Assembly: GCF_016917755.1 (NCBI RefSeq)
Contig: NZ_CP070326.1
Location: forward strand, 3,596,001-3,660,000
Reading direction: 5' to 3'
DNA: 64,000 nucleotides
Source: Streptomyces noursei
GTDB taxonomy: Bacteria > Actinomycetota > Actinomycetes > Streptomycetales > Streptomycetaceae
The translations under genes were made by a program, and so were the position numbers. Positions 8,613-17,375 of the stretch are shown one piece after another (position 1 is the first letter of the stretch; the number at the start of each line of letters is the position of its first letter). The notes under the pieces are model-generated. The model searched no databases and was not told where the DNA came from. It saw nothing but the letters and a program-made list of their open reading frames with translations.

Positions 8613-9632
8613 GTGTCCGCCGGCGTGCTGTCTATGCTCCGGGGCATGGATACGCAGCCGAGCCCCGACGTCCCCACGGGCCCCGACGCCTCGACGGGCC
8701 CCGAGGCGCCCATGAGCTACGGGCCGCACGGGGAGCCCACAGCGGGCGAGAGGGCCCGGGCGGCCTTCTCCCTCGGGGGGACGCTGACCGTGGGGCGGTT
8801 GGGGTTCGGGACCGGCGGTCTGGTCGGCCCCGGGTACTGGGGGCCGCGGCACGACGACCCGGAGCGGTCGCTTGCGGTGCTGCGACGGGCCGTGGACCGC
8901 GACGTGACGCTGATCGACACCGCCGACAACTACGGCCCGGACGTGGCCGAGGAGTTGGTGGCCCGCGCCCTGCATCCGTATCCGGCCGGGCTGGTGATCG
9001 CGACGAAGGGCGGAGTCGTCCGCACCGGCCCGAACATCTGGCACGTCGCCGGCCGCCCGGAGCAGCTGCGCGCCATGTGCGAGGCGAGCCTGCGGCGGCT
9101 CAGGACGGACACCATCGACCTCTACCAGCTGCACCGGCTGGACCCCGACGTCCCGATGGCGGACCAGCTGGGCGCCCTGCTGGAGCTCCAACAGGCCGGG
9201 AAGATCCGCCACATCGGCCTGGACAGCATCAGCGCAGCCGAGCTGACCCGGGCCCGGGAGCTGGCCCCGATCGCCTCCGTGCAGAACCGCTACAACCTGC
9301 TGGACCGCGCCTCCGAGGACGTACTGCGGCTCTGCGAGCGGACCGGGACGGCGTTCCTGCCGTGGTTCCCGCTGGGCAACGGCACACTGACCGGCGGCGG
9401 GAACCCCGGCCACCCCGCCACCGACACCCTGGCCCCGATCGCCGCGGCACACGGCGCGACGTCCGGCCAGATCGCCCTGGCCTGGCTCCTCCACCACTCC
9501 CCCGCCCTGCTCCCGACCCCCGGCACCAGCTCCCCCGCCCACCTCGACGAGAACCTGTCGGCGGCCCGGATCACCCTCACGGCACAGCAGTTGGCACAAC
9601 TCGACGCGCTGGGCGACGCCCCGAACGAATAA
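8613..9632 (+). CDS. Aldo/keto reductase
   Basis: Up to 339 residues. GTG 8613 has a good ribosome site (AAGGAG five bases upstream). ATG 8646 follows a TATGCT box at 8632-8637 and could be a leaderless start. ATG 8712 begins closest to the fold. The AKR barrel shows LIDTADNYGPD (catalytic Asp/Tyr), IATKGGV (Lys), YQLHRLDPDVP (His) and the C-terminal LPTPGTSSPAHLDENL that binds NADPH. It is cytosolic and should reduce carbonyl substrates; the substrate is unknown. A repetitive Thr/Gly/Pro-rich tail precedes the barrel. Confidence 0.85.
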   Translation: MSAGVLSMLRGMDTQPSPDVPTGPDASTGPEAPMSYGPHGEPTAGERARAAFSLGGTLTVGRLGFGTGGLVGPGYWGPRHDDPERSLAVLRRAVDRDVTLIDTADNYGPDVAEELVARALHPYPAGLVIATKGGVVRTGPNIWHVAGRPEQLRAMCEASLRRLRTDTIDLYQLHRLDPDVPMADQLGALLELQQAGKIRHIGLDSISAAELTRARELAPIASVQNRYNLLDRASEDVLRLCERTGTAFLPWFPLGNGTLTGGGNPGHPATDTLAPIAAAHGATSGQIALAWLLHHSPALLPTPGTSSPAHLDENLSAARITLTAQQLAQLDALGDAPNE

Positions 9633-9765
9633 GACGAACCGCATGAAGCCGACTTAACGGGACACCGGGACAAGGGCGGGCGCCTTACGGTGGACGAGTC
9701 CTCCGAGCAACCGGACACCATGCCCGTACGCCCGCACACACCACACCCACCAGGAGAGACCGACC

Positions 9766-10077
9766 GTGCCGCAGGAAAACCCGACCCCGCCGAGCACCCC
9801 CGAGGAAGCAGTCGCCATCGTCCGGAGCCGCTATGCGGAACCCAAGCTCGCCGACGGCTCCCCGGCGCCGCTGCACGTCCACGAGTTCGACGCCGGCTAC
9901 CTGGTGTACCCCTCGTACCCCGCGGCCACCGACGCGTCGGGGCAGCCGCAGCCCGCGCCGCCCGGCGGCTCGAAGGTCATCGTCGTGAAGGCCACCGGCG
10001 AGACGGTCACCGTGCCCAACCTGCCCACCGAATCGGCCATCGCCCTCTTCCGCAGGCAGCGCGAGGCACAGGCGTAA
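9766..10077 (+). CDS. Small YrhB/Imm35-like hypothetical protein
   Basis: 103 residues from a GTG with AGGAGAG upstream. It starts with EEAVAIVRSRYAEP, then HVHEFDAGYLVYPSYP and VIVVKATGETVTVPNLP. That layout resembles the YrhB-domain family, some of which are proposed immunity proteins (Imm35) against polymorphic toxins. No toxin gene is next to it, so that role is not supported here. The protein is probably cytosolic and the function is unknown. Confidence 0.6.
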   Translation: MPQENPTPPSTPEEAVAIVRSRYAEPKLADGSPAPLHVHEFDAGYLVYPSYPAATDASGQPQPAPPGGSKVIVVKATGETVTVPNLPTESAIALFRRQREAQA

Positions 10078-10087
10078 CGGGCTCCGC

Positions 10088-10111
10088 GGCTACGGCTACG
10101 GCTACGGCTAC
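10088..10111. repeat. Hexanucleotide tandem repeat GGCTAC x4
   Basis: Four perfect GGCTAC units lie directly after the YrhB-like stop codon, in the short space between two convergent genes. This is a simple sequence repeat with no evident role. Confidence 0.7.
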
Positions 10112-10133
10112 GGTGCCGACGTCGGCGTCGACG

Positions 10134-10436
10134 TCAGGTCGGGCGTTCCGCCGGGGCGAGGGCCCGTAGGCGGGCACCGCGGCTCTTGGCGACGCGGCGG
10201 ATCTCCGTCAGGGACTCGGTCAACTCCACGGTGAGGAGGTGGAGTTCGCCGGAAGTCCAGCTGCGGGCGTCGAGCAGCCGACGGGCGTCCGCGATCAGCC
10301 CGCCGGCGAGGACGAGTTGGGCCTCCTCGATGTCGTCGGCCATACGGGACACGCGGCCAGTCCCGTCGCCGACGACGAAGCAGGGCTTGCCGTCGGGGCT
10401 CGACCACGGCAGAAGCCGCGGGACGGCGTCGGTCAT
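10134..10436 (-). CDS. Conserved hypothetical protein next to an XRE regulator
   Basis: 100 residues from the ATG complementary to 10434-10436, which has a clear GGAGG site eight bases upstream. A longer frame to 10484 lacks such a site. It begins with a Trp/Gly-rich segment (LLPWSSPDGKPCFVVGDGTG), then a long helical part (IEEAQLVLAGGLIADARRLL and ELHLLTVELTESLTEIRRVA). No known domain is recognised. It is divergent from the XRE-DUF397 pair, a common genomic partner arrangement in Streptomyces, so it may belong to the same regulatory module. Confidence 0.65.
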   Translation of the reverse strand: MTDAVPRLLPWSSPDGKPCFVVGDGTGRVSRMADDIEEAQLVLAGGLIADARRLLDARSWTSGELHLLTVELTESLTEIRRVAKSRGARLRALAPAERPT

Positions 10437-10646
10437 GTCGTCAACCTCCAGGGGTCGGTGGCCACGCCCCGGACCGACGCGCATCGGTTACGGGGTTTCG
10501 CTCGCGGCGAGATGAGTACCGGGTGTAGTCAATTGGTCACCCTGGCAACGCAACCGGCAATAGAATTGGTGCGGTTGAAGGGCAGGGTTCAATGTTGCGA
10601 CCTGCCGTGATGCCGACGTGCGCCCACATGACGAGAGGTCATAGCG

Positions 10647-11477
10647 TTGGACGAGACGATCGCACCTGAACACTTGAATCCACTCCAGCGCTTCGGCCGT
10701 GACATCAAACAGGTCCGCCTGGCGCGCAAGCTCACGCAGAAGCATCTGGCCAAGGCGACGGGCTACACCGACGGCTACGTCAGCAAGGTCGAGTCGGGGA
10801 CGCTGCTGCCCAGGCCGAGCCAGAAGTTCGCCATTGGCTGCGACTTGGCCTTCGGTACGGGCGAGTTGTTCGCGGGGATGCTGCGGAGGATCGACGAGGG
10901 GGACCACCCGTCGTGGTTCGTGCCGTACCTGAATCTGGAGCGCAAGGCGTCGCGGATCCTGAACTATGAGACCAACCTCGTGGCAGGAATGGTCCAGACG
11001 GACGACTACGCTCGGGCCGTCTTCCGCGCATCCAACCCCCTGGCAACGGCGGAGGGGATCGAAGACAAGGTTGCGGCGCGGCTACGGCGGCGTGAGATGT
11101 TCGAGCAGAAAGCTCCACCTCGCCTGTGGGTCATCCTTCATGAAGCCTGCATGCGAACCGTCGTCGGCGGTGCAGAGGTGATGGCCGGGCAGCTTGACCA
11201 CCTGCTGACGGTAGCCGCGTCACCACATGTCGAGCTCCAGGTCATGCCGTTCTCAGCCGGCATCCCCGCCACGTCGACAATGCCCTTCACTGTGTTGCGT
11301 TTCACGCACGCCCCCACGGTGCTCTACACGGAGACACGGGTAGGAGGCAGGATGCATGAATCCGAACAAACGGTCGGTGCCGCCTTGGATGACTACGACC
11401 TGCTCAGGGCGCATGCGTTGTCCCCAGATGAATCACTGCCCCTGATCAAGACCTTGCTGAAGGAGTACCGCGCATGA
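10647..11477 (+). CDS. XRE-family regulator with DUF5753 domain
   Basis: 276 residues, apparently from a TTG start at 10647 with GAGAGG upstream. The N-terminal helix-turn-helix spans roughly residues 15-70 (LARKLTQKHLAKATGYTDGYVSKVESG). The C-terminal DUF5753 region contains NLVAGMVQTDDYARAVFRAS and LQVMPFSAGIPATSTMPF. These proteins are paired with DUF397 proteins in streptomycetes and in several cases influence development or antibiotic production; DUF397 partners may act as antagonists. The stop overlaps the DUF397 start (ATGA), so the two are translationally coupled. Confidence 0.88.
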   Translation: MDETIAPEHLNPLQRFGRDIKQVRLARKLTQKHLAKATGYTDGYVSKVESGTLLPRPSQKFAIGCDLAFGTGELFAGMLRRIDEGDHPSWFVPYLNLERKASRILNYETNLVAGMVQTDDYARAVFRASNPLATAEGIEDKVAARLRRREMFEQKAPPRLWVILHEACMRTVVGGAEVMAGQLDHLLTVAASPHVELQVMPFSAGIPATSTMPFTVLRFTHAPTVLYTETRVGGRMHESEQTVGAALDDYDLLRAHALSPDESLPLIKTLLKEYRA

Positions 11478-11695
11478 GTCCAGCCTTGGATCTCACCAGA
11501 GTGCAGTGGATCAAGTCGTCTTACAGTGAAGGAAACGGAGGGATGTGCCTCGAATTCTCCCCGGCGCAGGCCCGCACCCACGCCCTCGTCCCCCTCCGCG
11601 ACAGCAAACTCCCCCACGGCCCCGTGATCACCGTCCCCGTGGCGGGGTGGTCCTCCTTCGTCTCGGCGGTCAAGAATGGGGAGTTCGCCGTCTGA
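11474..11695 (+). CDS. DUF397 protein, partner of the upstream XRE regulator
   Basis: 73 residues, the usual size. The DUF397 signature is complete: VQWIKSSYSEGNGGMCLEF, then VPLRDSKLPHGPVITVPVAGW and a C-terminal FVSAVKNGEF. It overlaps the regulator gene by four bases, indicating co-translation. It is cytosolic and a proposed partner or antagonist of the XRE protein, by analogy with other pairs. Confidence 0.9.
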   Translation: MSPALDLTRVQWIKSSYSEGNGGMCLEFSPAQARTHALVPLRDSKLPHGPVITVPVAGWSSFVSAVKNGEFAV

Positions 11696-11707
11696 GGAGG
11701 AGCACCC

Positions 11708-12898
11708 GTGGATCTGCGTGACGATGCCCGTGCCCTGTCCGACGAGTTGGTCCGGCTGCGGCGGGCGCTGCACCGGATCCCGGAGACCGGGCTCGATCTG
11801 CCCCGGACGCAGGAGGCGGTGCTGGCCGAGTTGGACGGGCTGCCGCTGGAGGTGAGCACGGGCGCGGGGCTGAGTTCGGTGACGGCGGTGCTGCGGGGTG
11901 CCGGGTCCGGGCCCGTGGTGCTGTTGCGCGGTGACATGGACGCGCTGCCGGTCGCCGAGCGCACCGGTGCGGACTTCGCCGCGGACAACGGGCGGATGCA
12001 CGCCTGCGGCCACGATCTGCACACCAGCATGCTCACCGGGGCGGCGAAGCTGCTGTCCGCGCACCGGAACCGGCTCGCGGGCGACGTGGTGTTCATGTTC
12101 CAGCCCGGCGAGGAGGGCTTCGACGGCGCCCGGCACATGCTCGCGGAAGGGCTGCTGGAGGCGGCCGGGCGGCGGCCGGTGGCCGCGTACGCGCTGCACG
12201 TGCTGTCGGCGGGGCAGGACCGCGGGGTGTTCGGGGCGCGCGGCGGGCCGATGATGTCGGCGTCCAATGTGCTGCGGGTGACGGTGCGCGGGGCGGGCGG
12301 GCACGGCTCGATGCCGCACCGCGCCAAGGACCCGGTGCAGGCGGGCTGCGCGATGGTGACGGCGTTGCAGGCGTGGATCACACGGTCGTTCGACGTCTTC
12401 GACCCGGTGATCCTGTCGGTGGGCACGTTCCACGCGGGCACGCAGCAGAACGTGATCCCGGAGACCGCGGTCTTCGAGGCGACGGTGCGGAGCTTCTCGG
12501 CCGCGGCCCAGGCCCGGGTCAAGGACGGCACGGTGGAGGTGTGCCGGGGCGTCGCGGCGGCCCACGAGGTGGCGGTGGACGCGGAGTTCGTGGAGACGTA
12601 TCCGGTGACCGTGAACGACGCGGCGGAGGCGGAGTTCGCGGCGCACACGGTCCGTGAGGCGCTGGGCGAGGAGCGGTTCGCGCCGCGGCCGAATCCGCTG
12701 CCGGCGTCGGAGGACTTCTCACGGGTGCTGAACGAGGTACCGGGTGCGCTGATGATGCTGGGGGCGCCGCCGGTCGGGGCGGATCCGGAGCGGAGCGCCA
12801 ACAACCACTCGCCGCTGGCCGAATTCGACGACGCGGTACTGGCGGACGGGGCGGCGGTGTACGCGGAGTTGGCGGTGCGGAGGTTGGCGAAGGGGTAG
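11708..12898 (+). CDS. M20-family amidohydrolase (hippurate/N-acyl amino acid type)
   Basis: 396 residues from a GTG with GGAGGAG upstream, 12 bases after the DUF397 stop. Peptidase M20D features are present: LRGDMDALPV (metal Asp), HACGHDLHTSML (HxCGHD), FMFQPGEEGFDGA (catalytic Glu-Glu), the dimerisation insert GGHGSMPHRAKDPV, and a final SEDFS motif. The family hydrolyses N-acyl or aromatic amide bonds in the cytosol, as in hippurate or IAA-amino acid hydrolases; the actual substrate is unknown. The close spacing could place it in the XRE-DUF397 transcript, but this may be fortuitous. Confidence 0.87.
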   Translation: MDLRDDARALSDELVRLRRALHRIPETGLDLPRTQEAVLAELDGLPLEVSTGAGLSSVTAVLRGAGSGPVVLLRGDMDALPVAERTGADFAADNGRMHACGHDLHTSMLTGAAKLLSAHRNRLAGDVVFMFQPGEEGFDGARHMLAEGLLEAAGRRPVAAYALHVLSAGQDRGVFGARGGPMMSASNVLRVTVRGAGGHGSMPHRAKDPVQAGCAMVTALQAWITRSFDVFDPVILSVGTFHAGTQQNVIPETAVFEATVRSFSAAAQARVKDGTVEVCRGVAAAHEVAVDAEFVETYPVTVNDAAEAEFAAHTVREALGEERFAPRPNPLPASEDFSRVLNEVPGALMMLGAPPVGADPERSANNHSPLAEFDDAVLADGAAVYAELAVRRLAKG

Positions 12899-13103
12899 CG
12901 GACGCTGCCCGGCGGCGACGGGTGAAGTGCCGGTATTCGTCGGCTGATTCAGCGTGGTTTCCTGCGGGCCGCAGGAGGATTCCGGGGTGCGCGAGCAGGA
13001 GGGCGGCCCCGCGGCGCGGACGGTGCTGACGGTGCGGACCGCACCGAGCCGCGCGCGCCGGGCTCTTAGAAGGTTCTTAAGCCGCCCCACTATCTACAGG
13101 GAC
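12899..13103. other. Intergenic region before the lipoprotein gene
   Basis: A short palindrome, CCTGCGGGCCGCAGG, at 12961-12975 may act in termination of the amidohydrolase transcript. A TATCTA box at 13091-13096 ends seven bases before the next ATG and could be the -10 element of a leaderless promoter. No gene was seen here. Confidence 0.4.
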
Positions 13104-15092
13104 ATGACATCGAAGCTCACACGAGTAATCGCCGCCTCGTTGGCGCTGACGGCCGCGTCCGTCGGGCTCTCCGGGTGCGGGACGGCCGAGGCGGGGACCC
13201 TTGACGGCGGCCGGCTGACGCTCCCGGTCGCCGGCGGGACCGCCACCGTCGACACCGCCACGCTGGCGGTCAGCGCACGGGCCGAGGACGGCACACCGCT
13301 GGTGCTGTCGGAGGCGGCCGGGAGCGGGCTGGGCGCGCCCGGTCCGGTGACGCGTACCGCCGAGGGGGCGAGCTGGACGTATCCGGCCAAGGGCCTGACG
13401 GTGACGGCGCGTTCGGACCGGGGACGGCTGCGGATCGGGATCCGGGCGGACCGGGACCAGTCGGTGAGCTGGCCGGTGACCGGGACCGACCGGGCGGCGT
13501 CGTCCGTGCAGCTGCCGCGCGGGGAGGGGTTGGACATCCCGGTGCGGGACGCGTTCTGGAACTCCGGGCCGGGCGGGCTGGCCGGGAGCACGGTGGACGT
13601 GGGGGCGGATCTGTCGCTGCCGCTGTGGGGGTATGCGATGGGCGGCGGCGGGAGCGGCCCGAAGGGCGGCACCGCGCGGCACGGGGTGAGCTATCTGACG
13701 CCCACGGACATCGGGACGTCGTTGGCGTTCGCCACGAAGGGCGGAGCGCTGCGGGCGACGGCCGCGCACGACTTCAACGGCGGGGACCGGACGCGGGACT
13801 ACGAGGTGTCGTTCGCACTGACGGACGGCGATCCGGTCGCACCGGCGGCCGACTACCGGTCGTACCTCGCGCAGCACGGGCAGTTGAGCAGCCTGCGGGC
13901 GAAGATCGCGAAGAACCCGGAGACCGGGAAGCTGCTCGGGGCGTTCCACGCCTATCTGTGGGGCGAGGCGCGGACCGCGGCCGGGGTCGAGAAGCTGAAG
14001 AAGCTGGGCATGGACCGGATGTGGCTCGGCTACGACTCCGGACCGGACCCGATGAAGGCCGATGCCGTGCGGGCCGCGAAGAAGGCGGGGTACCTCGTCG
14101 GGCCGTACGACACGTTCGCCAACGGGCAGGATCCGAAGACGGCGGACAGCCCCACCTCGGCGTGGCCGGGGAAGGTCTACCCGGACTTCTGCGTGCGGAA
14201 GGCGGACGGGACGCCGCAGACCGGGTTCGGCAACCGGGGCTGCTACTTGAGTTCGCGGGCGTTCGAGAAGGCCGAGCCGGGCGCGCACTACCTCGCGGAC
14301 CGCACCCGGGCGATGACCTCCAACGGGGCGAACAGCTACTTCCTGGACGTGGACGCGACCGGTGAGGTGTTCCGCGACCACGGCGCGGGCCATGAGATGA
14401 CCAAGGCGGGGGACCGGGAGAACCGGCTCGCCCGGATGCGGCGGATCGCCGAGCGCTTCGTCCTGGGATCGGAGTCGGCGCAGCCGTGGGCGAACTCGGC
14501 GCTCGCCTTCGACCACGGCTCGGGCACGCCGGTCGCCGACGGACTGTGGAAGCTGGAGCGGGACAAGGAGAAGTGGGGCGGCTACTTCCCGCAGAACGCC
14601 CCGAAGAACGCCTTCCAGCCGGTGTCGCTGCCGGCGGACCTGGCCACCGCGATGTACGACCCGAAGTACCGGGTCCCGCTGTACGAGACGGCGCTGCACG
14701 AGTCGCTGGTCAACGTGGAGCGGTGGGAGCTGTCCTACGACAAGCTGCCGGACCAGAAGACCACCCGGGCGCTGCTGGCGATGCTGTACAACACCCCGCT
14801 GAACTTCGCGCTCAGCGGGCCGTCGCTGGAGAAGGACGGCAAGGAACTCGCCGCGCTGCAGCGGTACTTCGCGCCGCTGCACCGCGCCGCCGGAACCGAG
14901 CGGATGACGTCGTTCCGGTGGCTGACCGAGGACCGGAGCGTGCAGCGGACGGTGTTCGGGGACGGGACGTTGACCGTCACCGCGAACTTCGGCAGCACGG
15001 CGCACGACGGACTGCCGGGCAGCTGTGTGGACGCCCGACTGCGGGGTGAGACGCAGCCGCGGCGGCTGTGCCCGGCGCACGTCAACAGCTGA
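13104..15092 (+). CDS. Secreted lipoprotein, putative glycoside hydrolase
   Basis: 662 residues from the ATG at 13104. The signal peptide ends in the lipobox LSGC (Cys about residue 24). A beta-rich N-terminal half is followed by a TIM-barrel-like half: GKLLGAFHAYLWGE, MDRMWLGYDSG, YLVGPYDT, NSYFLDVDATGE (candidate catalytic Asp) and GSESAQPWANSALAFDHG (candidate acid Glu). The layout recalls GH101/GH129-like or DUF5696 glycosidases, acting outside the cell on host or environmental glycans. The exact family is not certain. No ribosome site precedes the start, so leaderless translation is likely. The end overlaps a 15-bp repeat. Confidence 0.7.
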   Translation: MTSKLTRVIAASLALTAASVGLSGCGTAEAGTLDGGRLTLPVAGGTATVDTATLAVSARAEDGTPLVLSEAAGSGLGAPGPVTRTAEGASWTYPAKGLTVTARSDRGRLRIGIRADRDQSVSWPVTGTDRAASSVQLPRGEGLDIPVRDAFWNSGPGGLAGSTVDVGADLSLPLWGYAMGGGGSGPKGGTARHGVSYLTPTDIGTSLAFATKGGALRATAAHDFNGGDRTRDYEVSFALTDGDPVAPAADYRSYLAQHGQLSSLRAKIAKNPETGKLLGAFHAYLWGEARTAAGVEKLKKLGMDRMWLGYDSGPDPMKADAVRAAKKAGYLVGPYDTFANGQDPKTADSPTSAWPGKVYPDFCVRKADGTPQTGFGNRGCYLSSRAFEKAEPGAHYLADRTRAMTSNGANSYFLDVDATGEVFRDHGAGHEMTKAGDRENRLARMRRIAERFVLGSESAQPWANSALAFDHGSGTPVADGLWKLERDKEKWGGYFPQNAPKNAFQPVSLPADLATAMYDPKYRVPLYETALHESLVNVERWELSYDKLPDQKTTRALLAMLYNTPLNFALSGPSLEKDGKELAALQRYFAPLHRAAGTERMTSFRWLTEDRSVQRTVFGDGTLTVTANFGSTAHDGLPGSCVDARLRGETQPRRLCPAHVNS

Positions 15093-15148
15093 CACAGCAC
15101 CATCTGATACAGCAAGAACTGATTCAGCGGCAGCTGATCTCCGCACGG
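15089..15148. repeat. 15-bp tandem repeat, about four copies
   Basis: Units beginning CTGAYNCAGC start at 15089, 15104, 15119 and 15134; the last diverges. The repeat begins inside the stop codon of the lipoprotein gene and ends before the convergent response regulator. No hairpin is formed. Function unknown. Confidence 0.6.
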
Positions 15149-15173
15149 AGGTCGAGGGGCGGCGGTCCGGTGG

Positions 15174-15839
15174 TCAGGACGGCCGGCGGGCCGCCTCCAG
15201 GTAGCGCAGGACGGCCAGGACGCGACGGTTGCCGGCGTCCGAGGTCGGCAGGTCGAGCTTGCCGAAGAGGTTGGCGATGTGCTTCTCGACGGCCCGCTCG
15301 GTGACGGTCAGCGCGCCGGCGATGGAGCGGTTGGTGCGGCCCTGGGCCATCAGGGCCAGCACCTCCCGCTCGCGCGGGGTCAGGGCGTCCAGGGCGGTGG
15401 CGCGGCGGACCGCGCCGAACAGCTGGGTGACCACGTCCGGGTCGAGGGCGGTGCCGCCGGCGGCCACCCGGTGCAGCGCGTCGACGAACTCGGCGATGTC
15501 CACCACCCGTTCCTTGAGGAGGTAGCCGACGCCCGCGAAGCCGGCGCCGGAACCGAACAGCCGGTCCGCGTAGGCGGTCTCCACGTACTGGGAGAAGATC
15601 AGCACCCCCGTGCCGGGATGCCGCTGCCGCAGGGTGACGGCGGCGCGCAGGCCCTCGTCGCGGTGGCCGGGCGGCAACCGGATGTCGATCACGGCGACGT
15701 CCGGCCGGTGCTCGTCCACGGCCGCGAGCAGCGCCTCGGCGTCGGCGACCGCGGCCACCACCCGCACCTCGCGCAGCTCCAGCAGCTGGACCAGGCCCTC
15801 GCGCAGGATCGCGGAGTCCTCGGCGATGACGACACGCAT
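15174..15839 (-). CDS. LuxR-type (NarL family) response regulator
   Basis: 221 residues from the ATG complementary to 15837-15839. The receiver domain comes first: VVIAEDSAILREGL supplies the acidic pocket, VAVIDIRLPP the phospho-accepting Asp and GYLLKERV the conserved Lys. A LuxR helix-turn-helix follows: LTPREREVLALMAQGRTN and VEKHIANLFGKL. It is partnered with the histidine kinase just upstream on the same strand (36 bases between them). The pair is divergent from the nitrite reductase operon, so control of nitrogen assimilation is possible but unproven; generic NarL-family pairs of this kind sense many signals. Confidence 0.92.
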   Translation of the reverse strand: MRVVIAEDSAILREGLVQLLELREVRVVAAVADAEALLAAVDEHRPDVAVIDIRLPPGHRDEGLRAAVTLRQRHPGTGVLIFSQYVETAYADRLFGSGAGFAGVGYLLKERVVDIAEFVDALHRVAAGGTALDPDVVTQLFGAVRRATALDALTPREREVLALMAQGRTNRSIAGALTVTERAVEKHIANLFGKLDLPTSDAGNRRVLAVLRYLEAARRPS

Positions 15840-15874
15840 GGTTCCTGCCTGTGGGGAGGGGGCGGGGCGAGGGG

Positions 15875-17266
15875 TCACCCGGCCGGGTGGGCCTCGTACG
15901 CGGTCGGGTACGGAAGGTGGACCACCGCCACGGTAGGCCCTCCGGGCGGGCTGTCGCAGGTCAGGGTGCCGTCCACGGTGCGGATCCGGCCGAGCAGGCC
16001 GGTCAGGCCGCTGCCCGCGCCGATCACCGCGCCGCCGCGCCCGTCGTCCCGTACGGAGAGCCGCAGGGCGCGGTCGTCGCCGCACACCTCGACGGCGGCT
16101 TCGGCGGCGCCGCTGTGCTTGACGGCGTTGGCGAGGAGTTCGGCGGCGCAGAAGTAGGCGATGGACTCCAGGGCGGGGCTGGGGCGGTGGGAGATCCGGG
16201 CGCGCAGGGCGACCGGGAGCGGGGCGTCGGCGGCGAGGGTGGCCAGGGCGGTCTCCAGGCCCTCGTCGAGCGCGGGCGGGTGGATGCCGCGGACCAGGTG
16301 GCGCAGGTCGGCGATGGCCCGGGTGGCGTTGTCCTGGGCGTGGGTCACGGTCGCCAGCAGACGGTCCCGGTCGGCGTCCCGGGTGAGGAGTTCGCGGATC
16401 AGGGTGAGTTGCATGCCCAGGCCGACCAGGCGGGCCTGGGTGCCGTCGTGCAGATCGCGTTCGATCCGGCGGAGGGTGGCGGCGGCGTCCTCGACGGCGT
16501 GCGCCCGGGTCTCCTCCAGGGTGCGGATCCGGGCGTCGGCGGCGCTCGGGCCGAGCAGGGCGCGCAGCAGCAGCCGGTGCGGGGCGCCGGCCCACCGCAC
16601 CAGCCGCGGCGCGAGCAGCACCAGCAGCGCGCCGGCCGCGACCACGACCGCCCAGCGCGGCCAGCTGTCGAACTCGACGCCGTGGATCAGCAGCCCCACG
16701 TGGCGGACGGTGCCGTCCCGGTCGTGGACGGTGAAGTAGTTCCAGTGGCGCAGCACGGGGTGGGCCAGTGCCAGCACGCCGTAGACGTAGCCGAGGGTGA
16801 CGGCGAGCAGCGGCGGGAGGGCGGTGAACGGGGCGAGCAGTGCGGCGGCCACCGCCCGCCAGCCGGCCGGGTCGCCGAGCAGCGCCCGCCGCCAGCCGAA
16901 GACGCCGGGCGCGCTGCGCCGCCCGGCCGCCGCGACCGGCTCCCCCGACAGGCGCCCCGCCAGGGCCCGTTGGAGGTCGCCGAGGGCCAGTGCGCCGCGT
17001 ACGGTCAGGGCCAGCAGCCAGGGGCCGAGCGCCGTCCAGGACAGCACCGCGCCGACGCCCAGCCCGACCAGCACCAGGACGGCGCCCGGCAGCGCGAGCA
17101 CCGGTGCGACCAGGGCGTGCAGCAGGGCGGCGAGGGCCCGGGGCGCGAAGGGGGCGGCCAGCGCGGCGCGGGCCCGGCGGACCGGGCGGGTGGCGGTCCG
17201 GGCCGCCGTGGCGGGTGGGGCGGCCGTGGCGGGTGGGGCGGCCGTGGTGCGGGCGGGGCGGGGCAT
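15875..17266 (-). CDS. Sensor histidine kinase (HisKA_3 type)
   Basis: 463 residues. An Ala/Pro/Thr-rich N-terminus comes from a short 18-bp DNA repeat. Several membrane segments (residues about 40-75, 140-175, 200-225) form a sensor like the putative-sensor domain of actinomycete kinases. The HisKA_3 dimerisation box RIERDLHDGTQARLVGLGM carries the phospho-His, and the HATPase has ELLANAVKHSG, VRDDGRGG and GSGLTGLLGRI. It phosphorylates the adjacent response regulator. The signal is unknown. Confidence 0.9.
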   Translation of the reverse strand: MPRPARTTAAPPATAAPPATAARTATRPVRRARAALAAPFAPRALAALLHALVAPVLALPGAVLVLVGLGVGAVLSWTALGPWLLALTVRGALALGDLQRALAGRLSGEPVAAAGRRSAPGVFGWRRALLGDPAGWRAVAAALLAPFTALPPLLAVTLGYVYGVLALAHPVLRHWNYFTVHDRDGTVRHVGLLIHGVEFDSWPRWAVVVAAGALLVLLAPRLVRWAGAPHRLLLRALLGPSAADARIRTLEETRAHAVEDAAATLRRIERDLHDGTQARLVGLGMQLTLIRELLTRDADRDRLLATVTHAQDNATRAIADLRHLVRGIHPPALDEGLETALATLAADAPLPVALRARISHRPSPALESIAYFCAAELLANAVKHSGAAEAAVEVCGDDRALRLSVRDDGRGGAVIGAGSGLTGLLGRIRTVDGTLTCDSPPGGPTVAVVHLPYPTAYEAHPAG

Positions 17267-17375
17267 GCCCCCAGCATCCCCTCACAGTGCGGCCGGCGGG
17301 TCGCTGAGGGCCGCGTTCCGCCGGGGAAACGCGGGCGATGCGGGCGGGTAACAGCGGCGCCGCAGGCTGTCGGGC

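Noticed and set aside
9766..10077. The YrhB-like protein as an immunity protein of a toxin system
   Set aside because: No toxin-like gene lies adjacent, and the small size and weak motif do not support it alone.
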